DNA of 64,000 bases from Candidatus Pullichristensenella avicola (GCA_018711655.1 DVIA01000018.1:1-64000), one strand, 5' to 3'. Positions 43,931-55,357 are shown, counted from the first letter of the stretch. Notes: generated from the sequence alone by a model not told the origin. Numbers and translations: made by a program.

Positions 43931-45649
43931 TCACGCCACATGCTCGGCGTTGGCTTCCTCCTCGAGCTTGCGGTAGGCGACCTTGCCCACCAGCGTCTTG
44001 GGAAGCTCGGCGCGGAACTCGATGTCGTACGGCATGGCGTATTTGGCGATATGCTTTTCGCAGTACTTGAGAATTTCGCGTTTGACCGCTTCAGACGGCT
44101 CCACGCCCGGCTTGAGCACGGCGTAGGCCTTGACCTTTTGCATCTTGTAAGGGTCTTTGACGCCGACGACGCAACTGTAAAGCACCTTCTCATGGCCGTC
44201 GATGATATTTTCCAGTTGCGAGGGATAGACGTTGTAGCCGGAGGTGACGATCATGCGCTTGATGCGCTGGCGGAAATAGACGAAGCCGTCCTCGTCCATC
44301 ACGCCCAGATCGCCCGTATGCAGCCAGACGCGCCCGTCGGGGTGCTCGCGCAGGGCAATGGCGGTCTCCTCCGGATTGTCCACATAGCCGAGCATGACCG
44401 TGGGGCCGGAGAGGACGATCTCGCCCTCCTGCCCGTAAGGCACTTCGTCGGTGGTGCCCGGCCTGACGATCTTGTAGAACGTATCCGGGAAAGGCACGCC
44501 GATGGAGCCTTCGCGGTAATAGCCCAGGGGCGTCAGGCAGCTGGCGGTGACGCACTCGGTGGTTCCGTAGCCCTCGCGAATGGGCACAGGGGAGTTGTGC
44601 TCGCGGAGGAATTTGTCCACCTTGGTTTTCAATTCGATGGAAAGCGAATCTCCGCCGGAAAACACGCCGCGCAAAAAGCTGAGGTCGGCGTTTTCCAGCT
44701 TGTCCGCGCGCAAAAGGGCCTCAAACAGCGTCGGCACGCCGGGGATGAGGTTGGGCTTTTTCTTCTTGAGAAGCTTCGCATAGGTGCTGATGGTAAACTG
44801 CGGCACGAGGATGCAGGTCGCGCCCACCACCAGCGCCGTGTGAATGCCGATGCCCAGGCCAAAACCGTGGAAAATGGGCATGACCGAAAGCATCTTCATG
44901 CCGTGCAGGTCGCGATAGCCGCTCATGGCCGCGGTCTGCAAGGCAAGGGCGTTGAAATTGCGGTTGGAGAGGAGAATGCCCTTGGTGGTGCCGGTCGTGC
45001 CGCCGGAATAGAGGATCACCGCGCCTTCGTCGGCCTTGCCGTCCACAGGCGGAAGCTGCATATCCCGCGCCGCGCCCGTCTCCATGAAATCGTTCCAGAA
45101 AGTATACCGATCCGAATGGGGCAGTTTGGGAATCTTGCGGCCCTTGGTCATCAGAAAGGCATAGCGCACCGGGGCCTTGAGTTCGTCGCGAATGCGCGCA
45201 ATGAGCACCTTCACCGGATGATCCAGCGCGGGCACGATCTCCGAAACCTTGCCGTAGAACTGATCCAGGGTGAGGATGGCCTTGCTGTGCGACGCGTTGA
45301 GATAAAACGCGATCTCGCCCGGCGCGGAAAGGGGATGGATCATCGTGGGAATGGCGCCGATGCGGTTGAGGGCGTAAAACGCATCCACCGCCTGCGGCGA
45401 ATTGGGCATGGCGATGGTCACGCGGTCGCCCCTGCCCACGCCGTAGGCCAACAGCGCCTTGGCCGTGGCCTGGATGCGGGCCAGGAAAGTCCGGTAGTCC
45501 GTTTTCTTTCCCATGAACTCATAGGCGATATTGTCGGGGTAGCGCCGGGCGGTATCCTCGATCATCGCGTACATGGTCTTGTCCGGATAATCAATGCTGT
45601 GCGGCGTATCGCCGTAATACTTCAGCCATGGGGCGTTCAAAGCCTGCAT
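43931..45649 (-). CDS. Long-chain acyl-CoA synthetase (AMP-forming)
   Basis: A 572-residue adenylate-forming enzyme activating fatty acids to acyl-CoA through acyl-AMP. Core motifs: YSGGTTGTTKG (phosphate loop), GYGTTE, WLHTGDLG and the C-terminal KRMIVTSGYNVYP hinge with catalytic Lys near LVGKVAYRKL. It resembles FadD. The start is ATG 45649 with AGAGGG nine nt upstream; a TTG 14 codons earlier lacks a ribosome binding site. Monocistronic. Use in membrane lipid recycling or exogenous fatty acid uptake is likely; chain-length specificity is unknown. Confidence 0.92.
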   Translation of the reverse strand: MQALNAPWLKYYGDTPHSIDYPDKTMYAMIEDTARRYPDNIAYEFMGKKTDYRTFLARIQATAKALLAYGVGRGDRVTIAMPNSPQAVDAFYALNRIGAIPTMIHPLSAPGEIAFYLNASHSKAILTLDQFYGKVSEIVPALDHPVKVLIARIRDELKAPVRYAFLMTKGRKIPKLPHSDRYTFWNDFMETGAARDMQLPPVDGKADEGAVILYSGGTTGTTKGILLSNRNFNALALQTAAMSGYRDLHGMKMLSVMPIFHGFGLGIGIHTALVVGATCILVPQFTISTYAKLLKKKKPNLIPGVPTLFEALLRADKLENADLSFLRGVFSGGDSLSIELKTKVDKFLREHNSPVPIREGYGTTECVTASCLTPLGYYREGSIGVPFPDTFYKIVRPGTTDEVPYGQEGEIVLSGPTVMLGYVDNPEETAIALREHPDGRVWLHTGDLGVMDEDGFVYFRQRIKRMIVTSGYNVYPSQLENIIDGHEKVLYSCVVGVKDPYKMQKVKAYAVLKPGVEPSEAVKREILKYCEKHIAKYAMPYDIEFRAELPKTLVGKVAYRKLEEEANAEHVA

Positions 45650-45699
45650 ATCCGCAAACCCTCTTTCTCCGCGGGCGTATTGCGCGGTCAAACACGGTC

Positions 45700-45728
45700 A
45701 TGCTATCATAAAACCACATATTTGTCAA
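45700..45728 (-). promoter_or_regulatory. Sigma-A promoter of the acyl-CoA synthetase gene
   Basis: Minus strand: TTGACA (45728-45723), 17 nt, TAGCAT (45705-45700), 51 nt before the ATG. Confidence 0.8.
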
Positions 45729-45898
45729 CTTCTGTTAGATTATAGTACGATGAAAAATGCCCGGGTATGCGCCCTGCGCAAAGCGCCTCCCTGCGCGCGG
45801 TTCTTCATCGAGGCATCGGCCGCCACCGCCGCCTTTCCTTTGAGGCGCCGGGAAAGGGCAAGACAACCCGCGCGCCGCGCAGGGCGTACGCCACCCAA

Positions 45899-46075
45899 AA
45901 TCCGCACAGAAACGCCGCTGCATGCAAAACGCGGTCGCCCGTGCGTATGCCACCGAAATCCGCACAGAAACGCCGCTGCATGCAAAACGCGGTCGCCCGT
46001 GCGTACGCCACCCGAAATCCGCACAGAAACGCCGCTGCATGCAAAACGCGGTCGCCCGCACGGGCGACCGCGCTG
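45899..46075. repeat. Tandem repeat, three 58-59-bp units
   Basis: Units start at 45899, 45957 and 46016 with AATCCGCACAGAAACGCC and run through TGCATGCAAAACGCGGTCG with few changes. No gene is evident in 45729-46178. Confidence 0.88.
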
Positions 46076-46178
46076 CGGCAGAAAGCGCAGAAACTCCGGC
46101 AAACCGAAACGCCCGCGCAGGCCCGGAACCGCCGGCGGGTTTCTGTCTCCGGCGGCTTGAGAAGCGCCGCGCTTTTTG

Positions 46179-47078
46179 CTAGGGCGTTCCGATGCGCAGA
46201 CAAATCTGCGCCAGGTATGCCTCGTCCGTGCAGTCCTCTACGACGTTTCCGCCTTCGCGTTCATTGTCGTACTTGAAGCGCGCCAGGCGCTCGCCGTTTG
46301 CGGCGTCGCGAATCATGTATTCATAGAGCAGGTCCATGTGTCCAAGGTCGAGCGCGCGCAGGCCGGCGTGGTGCAAATCGTATGCCAGCACGGTCGCCGT
46401 GGGGCCGAGGGCGAGCAGATAGACCTCGCCGCGCAGGCGCAGACAGGCCTTATAGATCTCGGCGTAGCGGTCAAAGGCGTTCTCCGCCGGGCAAAGGATA
46501 CGCCGCACCGATTTCGCGCCCGAAAGCAGATCGTTTCCCACGCCAAAGCGCGTGCCCCAACCCTCCACCAGCACGACGTCCTTCCCCGCGTAGGCCCGGC
46601 GGATGTTTTCCACAATCGCGCGCTCGCCGCTTTTATCGGCATAGGGAAGATACAGCCGGGAGATAAAACTGTCGCCATAGACGCGGTCGCGGGGAATGCG
46701 CGGCAGAACCACCGTCGCGCAATGCGACAGCCAGCCCTTCCAGTAATCCACGATATCCGGCTGCAGGTTGTCAAAGGCATGCAGCGCGCCGGGCAGGCAG
46801 ATCAGCATATCCTCCTGCGGCGGCGATGAGAGCACCTCGCACAGGCGGCGCTTCAATTCCGGGTCGCGGCGCTGAAAGCGCGGCGCATATTGCCACAGGG
46901 CGATGTCCAACTCGCCGTCGCCAAAGCGGGCGATCGACGCGCCCTGCGCCACGCGGCGCGCCGTTTCCCCGCGGTCCAGAATCTGAATGCGGCGGCGGAA
47001 ATGTTCGATTACCGGCCGCTTGACCGGACGCGCGCAACGGCGCAAAAAACGCTCCAGCGCAAAAAGCGCTCCGTTCAT
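46179..47078 (-). CDS. GT-D fold glycosyltransferase (DUF1792 family)
   Basis: A 299-residue cytoplasmic protein with the GT-D signature SIARFGDGELDIA (residues about 48-60; the DGE acidic motif binds the metal and sugar nucleotide) and the later ALGPTATVLAYDLHHAGLRALDLGHMDL split over ~235-265. The family was described from streptococcal serine-rich-adhesin glycosylation. It lies 17 nt downstream of the membrane protein gene and likely forms an operon with it for decoration of a surface polymer or protein. Confidence 0.83.
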   Translation of the reverse strand: MNGALFALERFLRRCARPVKRPVIEHFRRRIQILDRGETARRVAQGASIARFGDGELDIALWQYAPRFQRRDPELKRRLCEVLSSPPQEDMLICLPGALHAFDNLQPDIVDYWKGWLSHCATVVLPRIPRDRVYGDSFISRLYLPYADKSGERAIVENIRRAYAGKDVVLVEGWGTRFGVGNDLLSGAKSVRRILCPAENAFDRYAEIYKACLRLRGEVYLLALGPTATVLAYDLHHAGLRALDLGHMDLLYEYMIRDAANGERLARFKYDNEREGGNVVEDCTDEAYLAQICLRIGTP

Positions 47079-47095
47079 GCGCTTCCCTCCAAACT

Positions 47096-48580
47096 TCAGC
47101 GAATAACCACGCTGTCCTTGCCGTAGTAAGCCTCAAGATACTCCGGGAACATGCCGGCGTCCGCCCCCTCGTCGTGCTCGCCAAGGAGCACCTCCGGGCA
47201 TACGGTATAGGCTTCCAGTTCCACTTCCATTTGAGAGGCGTCGTTGAGCAGCGCCAGCCTCGCCTGCGTTTCGCGCCCAAGCTGCGCGGCCTCGCCTGAA
47301 AGCAGGGACCGGGCGGCGCTGACCGAGGTAAACTCGATGCCGGCGGGCCGATAGGAACCCACCACGACGATGGCGACAAACACAAAGGCCGCCAGCGCCC
47401 ACGGATAACCGGGCTTTTTCCCTTCCGGCAGGCGCAGGGCATATTTGCGCATCGCCCAGCCCATGCCGTAATAGAGGTTCAAAATCAGCAGAAAGATATA
47501 GGAATAATAGACGATATCGTGAAAACGGGTGGGGCCGTAGCTGTTCATGGCGTAATAGGTCGGGCACGCCTGCGCCGCAAAAAAGCCGAAGGAGATCACC
47601 GCCACCAGCAACGGATAGCGGAAGGAAAAGCGCGCCTGTTTCGCCATCGACCAAAGCAGCGGGCAAAGAAATACCAGCAGCGCCAGCACGGGGAAGGTCA
47701 GCCACTCGCCAAAGGAGCCGGCGGCGAAATAGAGCGCCTTGACCACGGAGGCCAGCGCCCCCGCGCCCTCATAACTGGCCGCGCGCGTCGCGTTGCCGGG
47801 CGCGGCCACGCTCAGGGCAAACACGGCAAACAGGGAAACAAGCGCCGGCAGCAGGGCGCGCCAGCGCCTGTTTTTGCCAATCGCCAGCAAGGCCGCCATC
47901 AAAACAAGCACCAGCGCCGAAAGCAGCGCCGTGGGATAGTTGCCGCCCCCGACCAGCGCGCCCATCAGGCAGGCGAGCGCGGCATAGACCCGTCTGCGCC
48001 CGGCGCGATCCTCCAAAATGGCGAGCAGCGCCAGCGCAAACAGGCACAGAGACAGCGCGAAAAAGAAGGTGTAGTAGATCGCGCCGTTGTACCAGTAAAA
48101 CCCCTCCCAGGCCGCCGGAAGCAGTTGCGTATCCGCCAGCAGCCACGTCAGCGCGACGATGCGCGCGCGCGTGCGGCTCGCGCCGAGAAAGCGATGGAAA
48201 AAGGCGCGGCAGAAAAACAGCGTGCTCAGCGTCAGCGCGCTCAACAGAACGACCGGCCCGACCGCATACCATGCGTCGCCGAAAACGCCGGGCTGCAGCG
48301 CCATGAGCACAACGGCCGGGAACGTGCCCTGCCATTCCATGTATGTGCGCGAGGCCTCGCCCACGGCCGCGGAAAGCACCGCGGACAGGGAACCCGTTTC
48401 CAGCCAGGCCTGGTGCGCCGCCGCGCCGTAGGTCAGATCGTCGCTGCGGGGAAAGGCGTACATGCCAATGCCCACCATGGGAACAAGCAGCGCCACAAAC
48501 AGCAGGAGCAACACAAAACAGATCAGCCGTTCCGGCCAGCGCGCCTTGAGAAAACCGAATCTGGCAATGAGTTTTTCCAA
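47096..48580 (-). CDS. Polytopic membrane protein (DUF6056-like)
   Basis: A 494-residue protein with roughly 11-12 hydrophobic helices and a ~95-residue C-terminal extracytoplasmic part. Motifs in the first loop (FPRSDDLTYGAAAHQAW and EWQGTFPAV) resemble uncharacterised GT-C-like proteins of Firmicutes surface polysaccharide clusters. I use TTG 48580, seven nt from GGAGG, 47 nt after the promoter; a longer reading would run into the promoter. It is followed by the GT-D transferase. Sugar transfer from a lipid carrier is a guess. Confidence 0.68.
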   Translation of the reverse strand: MEKLIARFGFLKARWPERLICFVLLLLFVALLVPMVGIGMYAFPRSDDLTYGAAAHQAWLETGSLSAVLSAAVGEASRTYMEWQGTFPAVVLMALQPGVFGDAWYAVGPVVLLSALTLSTLFFCRAFFHRFLGASRTRARIVALTWLLADTQLLPAAWEGFYWYNGAIYYTFFFALSLCLFALALLAILEDRAGRRRVYAALACLMGALVGGGNYPTALLSALVLVLMAALLAIGKNRRWRALLPALVSLFAVFALSVAAPGNATRAASYEGAGALASVVKALYFAAGSFGEWLTFPVLALLVFLCPLLWSMAKQARFSFRYPLLVAVISFGFFAAQACPTYYAMNSYGPTRFHDIVYYSYIFLLILNLYYGMGWAMRKYALRLPEGKKPGYPWALAAFVFVAIVVVGSYRPAGIEFTSVSAARSLLSGEAAQLGRETQARLALLNDASQMEVELEAYTVCPEVLLGEHDEGADAGMFPEYLEAYYGKDSVVIR

Positions 48581-48626
48581 AAAACACCCTCCCCGCGAAC
48601 GCCGGTCGGCGCGGTATTCTGCAAGC

Positions 48627-48655
48627 AGTATAGCATACATCGCCGCCGATTTCAA
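48627..48655 (-). promoter_or_regulatory. Sigma-A promoter of the envelope glycosylation operon
   Basis: Minus strand: TTGAAA (48655-48650), 17 nt, TATACT (48632-48627). Confidence 0.8.
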
Positions 48656-48971
48656 CGCGCAGCGCTTATTTCCCGTCCGTCGCGCCCCGTCTGCCGCATG
48701 CGGGGCAGGATCGCAAGGCGGTCGCGTTCGCGCGCGGAGGCGGGAAAAGCCTTTTGTAGCGATCGGCGCCTGACGCGCCCTCGACAGGGGCCTGCGCCGG
48801 CCAGCCCCGCAAGCGAATCCGCAGGGCGAACCTTTCGCCCCGGGAGCCGGCGGGCGATGGGCGATCGGCGCTTTCGTTCAATATTTTTGCGTTTCTGTAC
48901 GCGCGGGTGAAGAATACCCGAACGGGGGCGAACGGAATCCCGCGAACTTTTGAAAAATAAACTTCTCGCGG
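48656..48971. other. Intergenic stretch without recognised features
   Basis: GC-rich sequence between divergent operons. I see no gene, tRNA, clear hairpin with U-tract or repeat in it. Confidence 0.6.
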
Positions 48972-49000
48972 TTGACACGCCCCGCGCAAGGCCGTATCAT
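48972..49000 (+). promoter_or_regulatory. Sigma-A promoter of glnN
   Basis: TTGACA (48972-48977), 17 nt, TATCAT (48995-49000), 32 nt before the ATG. Confidence 0.82.
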
Positions 49001-49031
49001 AGTAAACAATTACAGGGATACGGAGGTTTGT

Positions 49032-51116
<2,085 letters not shown>

Positions 51117-51142
51117 CATCACGCAAGCGAAAGGAAAACGCC

Positions 51143-51628
51143 ATGAAAACGCTGATTGTCTACGCCTCCAAGACGGGCTCCACCGAAAAATGCGCGCGCA
51201 TGCTTGCCGATCGCATCCCCGGCGCCGAACTTGCCGACCTGTGCGCCCAGACGCCGGATCCCGCGCCGTACGACCAGGTGATCGTCGGCGGCAGCGTGCG
51301 CATGGGCAGCTTGCACGCGGCCGCGCGCAAATTTCTGCGCGAAGCGCAACCCGTTCTTCTTCAAAAGCGCTTCGGCGTCTTTGTCTGCGCCGGGTTTGCC
51401 GACAAGGCCGACGCCGTTTTGCAAAAGGACGTGGACGCGCAGCTTCGCGCCCGCGCCCTGGTCTGCGAATGCTTGGGCGGCGAGATCGACCTTGCCAAGC
51501 AGCGCGGCCTCGAACGCCTGATCGTCAAAATGGTTGGGCGCGTCTTTCAGGGTGAAAACGCCGCGCCGCCGCCGCGTCTGCTGCCCGAACGCATCGCGGC
51601 CTTCGCGGCCAAATTTGCCGAGGCGTGA
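51143..51628 (+). CDS. Flavodoxin-like protein (HemG/flavodoxin_5 type)
   Basis: A 161-residue flavodoxin-fold protein. SKTGSTEKCA (residues 9-18) is the FMN phosphate loop, and VIVGGSVRMGSLHAAARKFL is the second motif typical of menaquinone-dependent protoporphyrinogen dehydrogenase-like flavodoxins. AAAGGA precedes the ATG. Its stop overlaps a GTG two codons before the recQ start. The electron-transfer partner is unknown. Confidence 0.8.
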   Translation: MKTLIVYASKTGSTEKCARMLADRIPGAELADLCAQTPDPAPYDQVIVGGSVRMGSLHAAARKFLREAQPVLLQKRFGVFVCAGFADKADAVLQKDVDAQLRARALVCECLGGEIDLAKQRGLERLIVKMVGRVFQGENAAPPPRLLPERIAAFAAKFAEA

Positions 51629-51630
51629 CG

Positions 51631-54303
51631 ATGGATCTGCCGCGCAAGGGCCGATACCGCCATTTCAAGGGCGGCGAATACGAAGTTCTCTGCGTCGCCC
51701 GCCATTCGGAAACGGACGAACCGCTGGTGATCTACCGCGCCCTCTATCCCTGCCCGGACACGCCCAACGGCGAGGGCGTGTGGGCGCGGCCGCTCTCCTC
51801 GTGGAACGCCCCCGCCAAGGCGGGCGAAACGTTCGTGCCACGCTTTGCGCCCCTCGCAGACGCCGCGCCGGCGCAGGGGCCGGAAGTCGCCCGTTCGCAC
51901 CCCGGGACGTTACCCGCCCCCGACGCGACGGACTCTGACGCCGCGCCAGTCGAGCATGCCGGCGACGCATCTTCCGTCGCGCCCGCGGGACATGCCGGCA
52001 GCGCCGCCTCCGCCGTATCTGTAGAACATACCGGCGACATATCTTCCGCCGTGCCTACGGGACATGCCGATAGCCTCGCCGCCTCGCCCGCGGAAGCCAC
52101 GTCCGCATCGCGCGAAAATTCTTTTGCTTCGCCTGTCGAGCATGCCGGCGACGCATCTCCTGCTGTATCTGCGGAACATGCCGGCGACGCATCTTCCGCC
52201 GCGCCCATGGAGGGCGCAGACGCCGCCGGCGCAGGACTTCTCTCTGCCCATTCCCCCGCAGCCGGATGCGCCGGGCGTGAGGATGCCGGCGGCAAAGGCG
52301 CATGCTCGGACGCGCCCGCGCAGGCCGCCGTTTGCGCGCCGCTTCCTTTCCATGGCGGCGCGTCCTCTTTCGAGCCGCCGCTGCCCGAACCGCCGCCGGA
52401 GGATGCGTTCGCCGCCTTCGATCCGGCGCAAATGCATGCGCCTTTCTCGCAAACTCCTCCCAAAAGCGCGGCCGCTGCCGCCGCCGAATCTCCCGAAGCC
52501 GTGCTCAAACGCGTGTTCGGCTATGAGCGCTTCCGAACCGGGCAGAAGGAGGTCATCGAAGCCATCCTCGCCGGGCGCGACGTGTTGGGCGTGATGCCTA
52601 CAGGCTCGGGCAAATCCATCTGTTATCAGGTGCCGGCCCTGGCGCTGCCGGGCTGCGCGCTGGTGATCTCGCCGCTGATCTCTCTGATGAAGGATCAGGT
52701 GGCGGCGCTGCGGCAGGCGGGCGTAGCGGCGGCCTTTCTCAACAGTTCTCTTTCCGAACGGCAGATGGACGCGGCGCTGGCCCGCGTCGCCGGGGAACGC
52801 TACAAAATCATTTACGTCGCCCCGGAGCGCCTGCTGACGCCGCGCTTCTTGCACCTGTGCCGCACGCTTTCCATTTCCCTTGTCGCAGTCGATGAGGCGC
52901 ACTGCATCTCGCAATGGGGACAGGATTTTCGCCCCAGCTACCTGGATATTCCCGAATTTATCGCCGCCCTGCCGCGGCGGCCGGTTCTGTGCGCCTTTAC
53001 GGCGACGGCCACGCGCCGCGTGCGCGAGGACATTGCGCGCCTTTTGCGCCTGCGCCAGCCTTTTTCGCTGGTAACGGGCTTCGATCGCCCCAATTTGCGC
53101 TTTTTTGTAGAGCGCCCGCGCGAGCGCATGGCGGCGCTTTTTCGCGTGCTGGACGCGCATGCGGGGCAAAGCGGCATCGTTTACTGCGCCACGCGCAAAA
53201 CGGTGGAAACGGTCTGTGAAGCGCTGCGCGCGCGCGGCGTCGCCGCTACGCGCTATCACGCCGGCCTCAGCGACGCCGAACGCCGCGAAAACCAGGAGGA
53301 TTTCACCTACGACCGCGCCCCGGTCATGGTGGCCACCAACGCCTTCGGCATGGGCATCGACAAGGCCGACGTGCGCTTCGTCGTGCATTACAACATGCCC
53401 AAGGACCTGGAAAGCTATTACCAGGAGGCCGGCCGCGCCGGCCGCGATGGCGACGCGGCGGACTGCGTGCTGCTCTTTGGCAAATCCGACGTGACGACGC
53501 AGCGTTTTTTCATCGACAAAATGGGCGAGGAAAGCGGCCTGGACGGCGAGATGCTCGCCGAGGCCCGGCGCGCCGCCTGGGAGCGACTGGAGCAGATGAC
53601 CGCCTATTGCCAGACCGGAAAATGCCTGCGCGCCCATATTTTGCGCTATTTTGGCGAAACCGCGCCGGAGACGTGCGGCGCCTGCGGCAACTGCCTGCAG
53701 CCGGAACAGTTGGCGGACGCTTCCCATCTGGCTTTGCCGGTGTTGCGCTGCGTTCGGGACATCAACGGCCGCGTCGGCGCGCGGCTGATCCGCTCGACGC
53801 TGCTGGGCAGCAGGGAGCAGCGCCTGCTCGCCGCCAGGCTGGATCGTTCGCCCCATTACGGCGCGCTGCGCGGCGTATCGCGGCGCGAACTGGCTGAGAC
53901 AATCGACGAAATGATCGAGCGCGGCTATCTCGCCTCCTCGGGCGGCAAATACGCCGTGGTGCGCCTCGGGCCGCGCGCGCAAGAGGCGCTTGCGGGCGAA
54001 CCCGTGCTGCTGCGCGCGCACGCGGAGGAGGCGGAAGCGCCTGCACCGCGCAAAAGGACCGCCGCGCGGCAGGGCGACAACGCCGATCTGTTCGGCGTTT
54101 TGCGCGCGCTGCGCCAGCGCATCGCCGAAAGGCGCGGCGTGCCCGCCTACATGGTCTTTTCCGACGCCACGCTGCGCTATATGTGCGCCATGCTGCCGGA
54201 AACGCCGGCGCAATTTCTGCGCGTTCCCGGCGTGGGCGAAGCCAAACTGCGCAACTACGGCGACGAATTTCTCGCCGCCATCGCGCGTTGGAAAAACAGA
54301 TAA
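51631..54303 (+). CDS. recQ: RecQ DNA helicase with N-terminal DUF1653 domain and repetitive linker
   Basis: An 890-residue fusion. Residues 1-72 are a DUF1653 domain (GRYRHFKGGEYEVLCVARHSET, VIYRALY, VWARPLSSW). Residues ~80-285 are an Ala/Ser-rich linker with degenerate ten-residue units such as PVEHAGDASS and PAGHAGSAAS. RecQ follows: Walker A MPTGSGKS (~322), DEAH (~420), EAGRAGRDG motif VI, the four-Cys zinc site CQTGKC...CGACGNC (~660-690), winged-helix RQC, and an HRDC domain (~818-890). It is a 3'-5' helicase for recombination and fork repair. ATG 51631 follows GAGG; the GTG at 51625 overlaps the upstream stop. The fusion is unusual for RecQ. Confidence 0.9.
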   Translation: MDLPRKGRYRHFKGGEYEVLCVARHSETDEPLVIYRALYPCPDTPNGEGVWARPLSSWNAPAKAGETFVPRFAPLADAAPAQGPEVARSHPGTLPAPDATDSDAAPVEHAGDASSVAPAGHAGSAASAVSVEHTGDISSAVPTGHADSLAASPAEATSASRENSFASPVEHAGDASPAVSAEHAGDASSAAPMEGADAAGAGLLSAHSPAAGCAGREDAGGKGACSDAPAQAAVCAPLPFHGGASSFEPPLPEPPPEDAFAAFDPAQMHAPFSQTPPKSAAAAAAESPEAVLKRVFGYERFRTGQKEVIEAILAGRDVLGVMPTGSGKSICYQVPALALPGCALVISPLISLMKDQVAALRQAGVAAAFLNSSLSERQMDAALARVAGERYKIIYVAPERLLTPRFLHLCRTLSISLVAVDEAHCISQWGQDFRPSYLDIPEFIAALPRRPVLCAFTATATRRVREDIARLLRLRQPFSLVTGFDRPNLRFFVERPRERMAALFRVLDAHAGQSGIVYCATRKTVETVCEALRARGVAATRYHAGLSDAERRENQEDFTYDRAPVMVATNAFGMGIDKADVRFVVHYNMPKDLESYYQEAGRAGRDGDAADCVLLFGKSDVTTQRFFIDKMGEESGLDGEMLAEARRAAWERLEQMTAYCQTGKCLRAHILRYFGETAPETCGACGNCLQPEQLADASHLALPVLRCVRDINGRVGARLIRSTLLGSREQRLLAARLDRSPHYGALRGVSRRELAETIDEMIERGYLASSGGKYAVVRLGPRAQEALAGEPVLLRAHAEEAEAPAPRKRTAARQGDNADLFGVLRALRQRIAERRGVPAYMVFSDATLRYMCAMLPETPAQFLRVPGVGEAKLRNYGDEFLAAIARWKNR

Positions 54304-54829
54304 CCCCTTGTGAACGGCAGCGCAGGTCTCCGCTTCGCCGCATGGCGCGGCGCGATCGTCGCCAGCGTCGCGCGGCAGCAAAAAACGTCTCCTTGCCGGT
54401 CGGTTCGCCCATGACCTGACGGGAAGGCCAACGCGGGTGAAGCCGCAGCCGCCCGCGCCAGGGCGATTCCAATCTGCGCCCGGCCAGAAGGGCCGCACAA
54501 ACGCGTCGCGCCCGTCCCGTGCCGTGCGTTCCCCCATCTCCTTCCGCTGCGCCGCATCCGGTTAGGCGGCGAAGGCTTCGTCCGCCCCGTGGCGGCTTTT
54601 TCCGTTGGCTCTGCGCGGCGGCGAAGGTTGCGCCATTTCATGTCCGGGCCTTTCTTCTGTATGCGCCGCGCTTTCCGCAGCGAGGCTCTTTCCGGCCCCA
54701 TTTTGCAAGCGCACGCCCGGCGCTTAACACATCTGCCGGCATCTTCGTAGCGTTCCGCTGCCTGCGCAGGCGGCTCCTTTGTGCCTGGCCGCCGCATCGC
54801 CTCAGGGCGCGCCGTCCTTGCGGGCAAAC
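54304..54829. other. Intergenic stretch after recQ without recognised gene
   Basis: GC-rich sequence; frames on both strands translate to Arg/Ala-rich strings without ribosome binding sites. I see no terminator directly after recQ. Confidence 0.6.
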
Positions 54830-54858
54830 AAAAAAGCTTTCACCGTTCGTGTGAAAGC
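54830..54858 (-). terminator. Terminator of the small unknown gene
   Basis: Minus strand: GCTTTCAC (54858-54851) pairs with GTGAAAGC (54843-54836), followed by six U, about 70 nt past the stop. Confidence 0.88.
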
Positions 54859-54927
54859 AATGTTTCCCGCCTCTCAAGGCTGGCGACCGCGATGTATCCG
54901 GCTTTTGCGCGCCGTTTTTTCCGCCCG

Positions 54928-55290
54928 CTACGCTTCTGCGCCGTTTTCCTTCAAATAGGCGGCGATGCGGCGTTTGATTTCGGCAACCGTCGCGCCGTGC
55001 CAGCCGTCCAGAAGGTAATCCGACGCATCCTGCCACTGTCCGAGCGAATAACGCGCGTCCTCAACGCTCAACATATGCGCAAGCGCCTTCGCGCGCAGAT
55101 CCGGATGAAGGCGCATATCGGACACAAAGCATTCCAGCCTTTCCGCCTCCGCGTCGAGCATATCCCCCTTGCGCGCCCCGTTTTTCCCAACGCTGCAGGC
55201 GCCGTCACCCGTCTCCGTACCGGAATCGCAGCATCTCAAACGCGCCGACTGCGGGCCGTTTCCCCCAAAGGTTACATGTTTCTTTTGCAT
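54928..55290 (-). CDS. Small protein of unknown function, divergent from an XRE regulator
   Basis: A 120-residue protein I do not recognise. The N-terminal 45 residues are polar with three Cys (RCCDSG, GACS); the C-terminal 75 are helical (AERLECFVSDMRLHPDLRAKALAHM, in two helices, then WQDASDYLLDGW and ATVAEIKRRIAAYL). ATG 55290 has a weak GGGTG upstream; GTG 55299 is possible. It has a good promoter (55329-55357) and terminator, which supports a real gene. It could be the target of the divergent regulator. Confidence 0.6.
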   Translation of the reverse strand: MQKKHVTFGGNGPQSARLRCCDSGTETGDGACSVGKNGARKGDMLDAEAERLECFVSDMRLHPDLRAKALAHMLSVEDARYSLGQWQDASDYLLDGWHGATVAEIKRRIAAYLKENGAEA

Positions 55291-55328
55291 AGTTGTCACC
55301 CAGTTTCTAGATCCGTCTTTGATATGTA

Positions 55329-55357
55329 ATTATACTCTTCTTGTTGCCAAAAGTCAA
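55329..55357 (-). promoter_or_regulatory. Sigma-A promoter of the small unknown gene
   Basis: Minus strand: TTGACT (55357-55352), 17 nt, TATAAT (55334-55329), 39 nt before the ATG. The region shared with the divergent XRE gene is AT-rich and probably holds its operator. Confidence 0.82.

Noticed and set aside
42554..43934. Open frames on the minus strand with repeated Arg/Ser-rich peptides
   Set aside because: They are translations of the 62-bp tandem and 163-bp direct repeats; the period is not a multiple of three.
48656..49031. Possible glutamine riboswitch or attenuator before glnN
   Set aside because: The leader after the promoter is only about 25 nt long, too short for a riboswitch.
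51910..54537. 875-codon minus-strand frame opposite recQ
   Set aside because: It mirrors the recQ frame and its repeats; no recognisable domain and no promoter or ribosome binding site.
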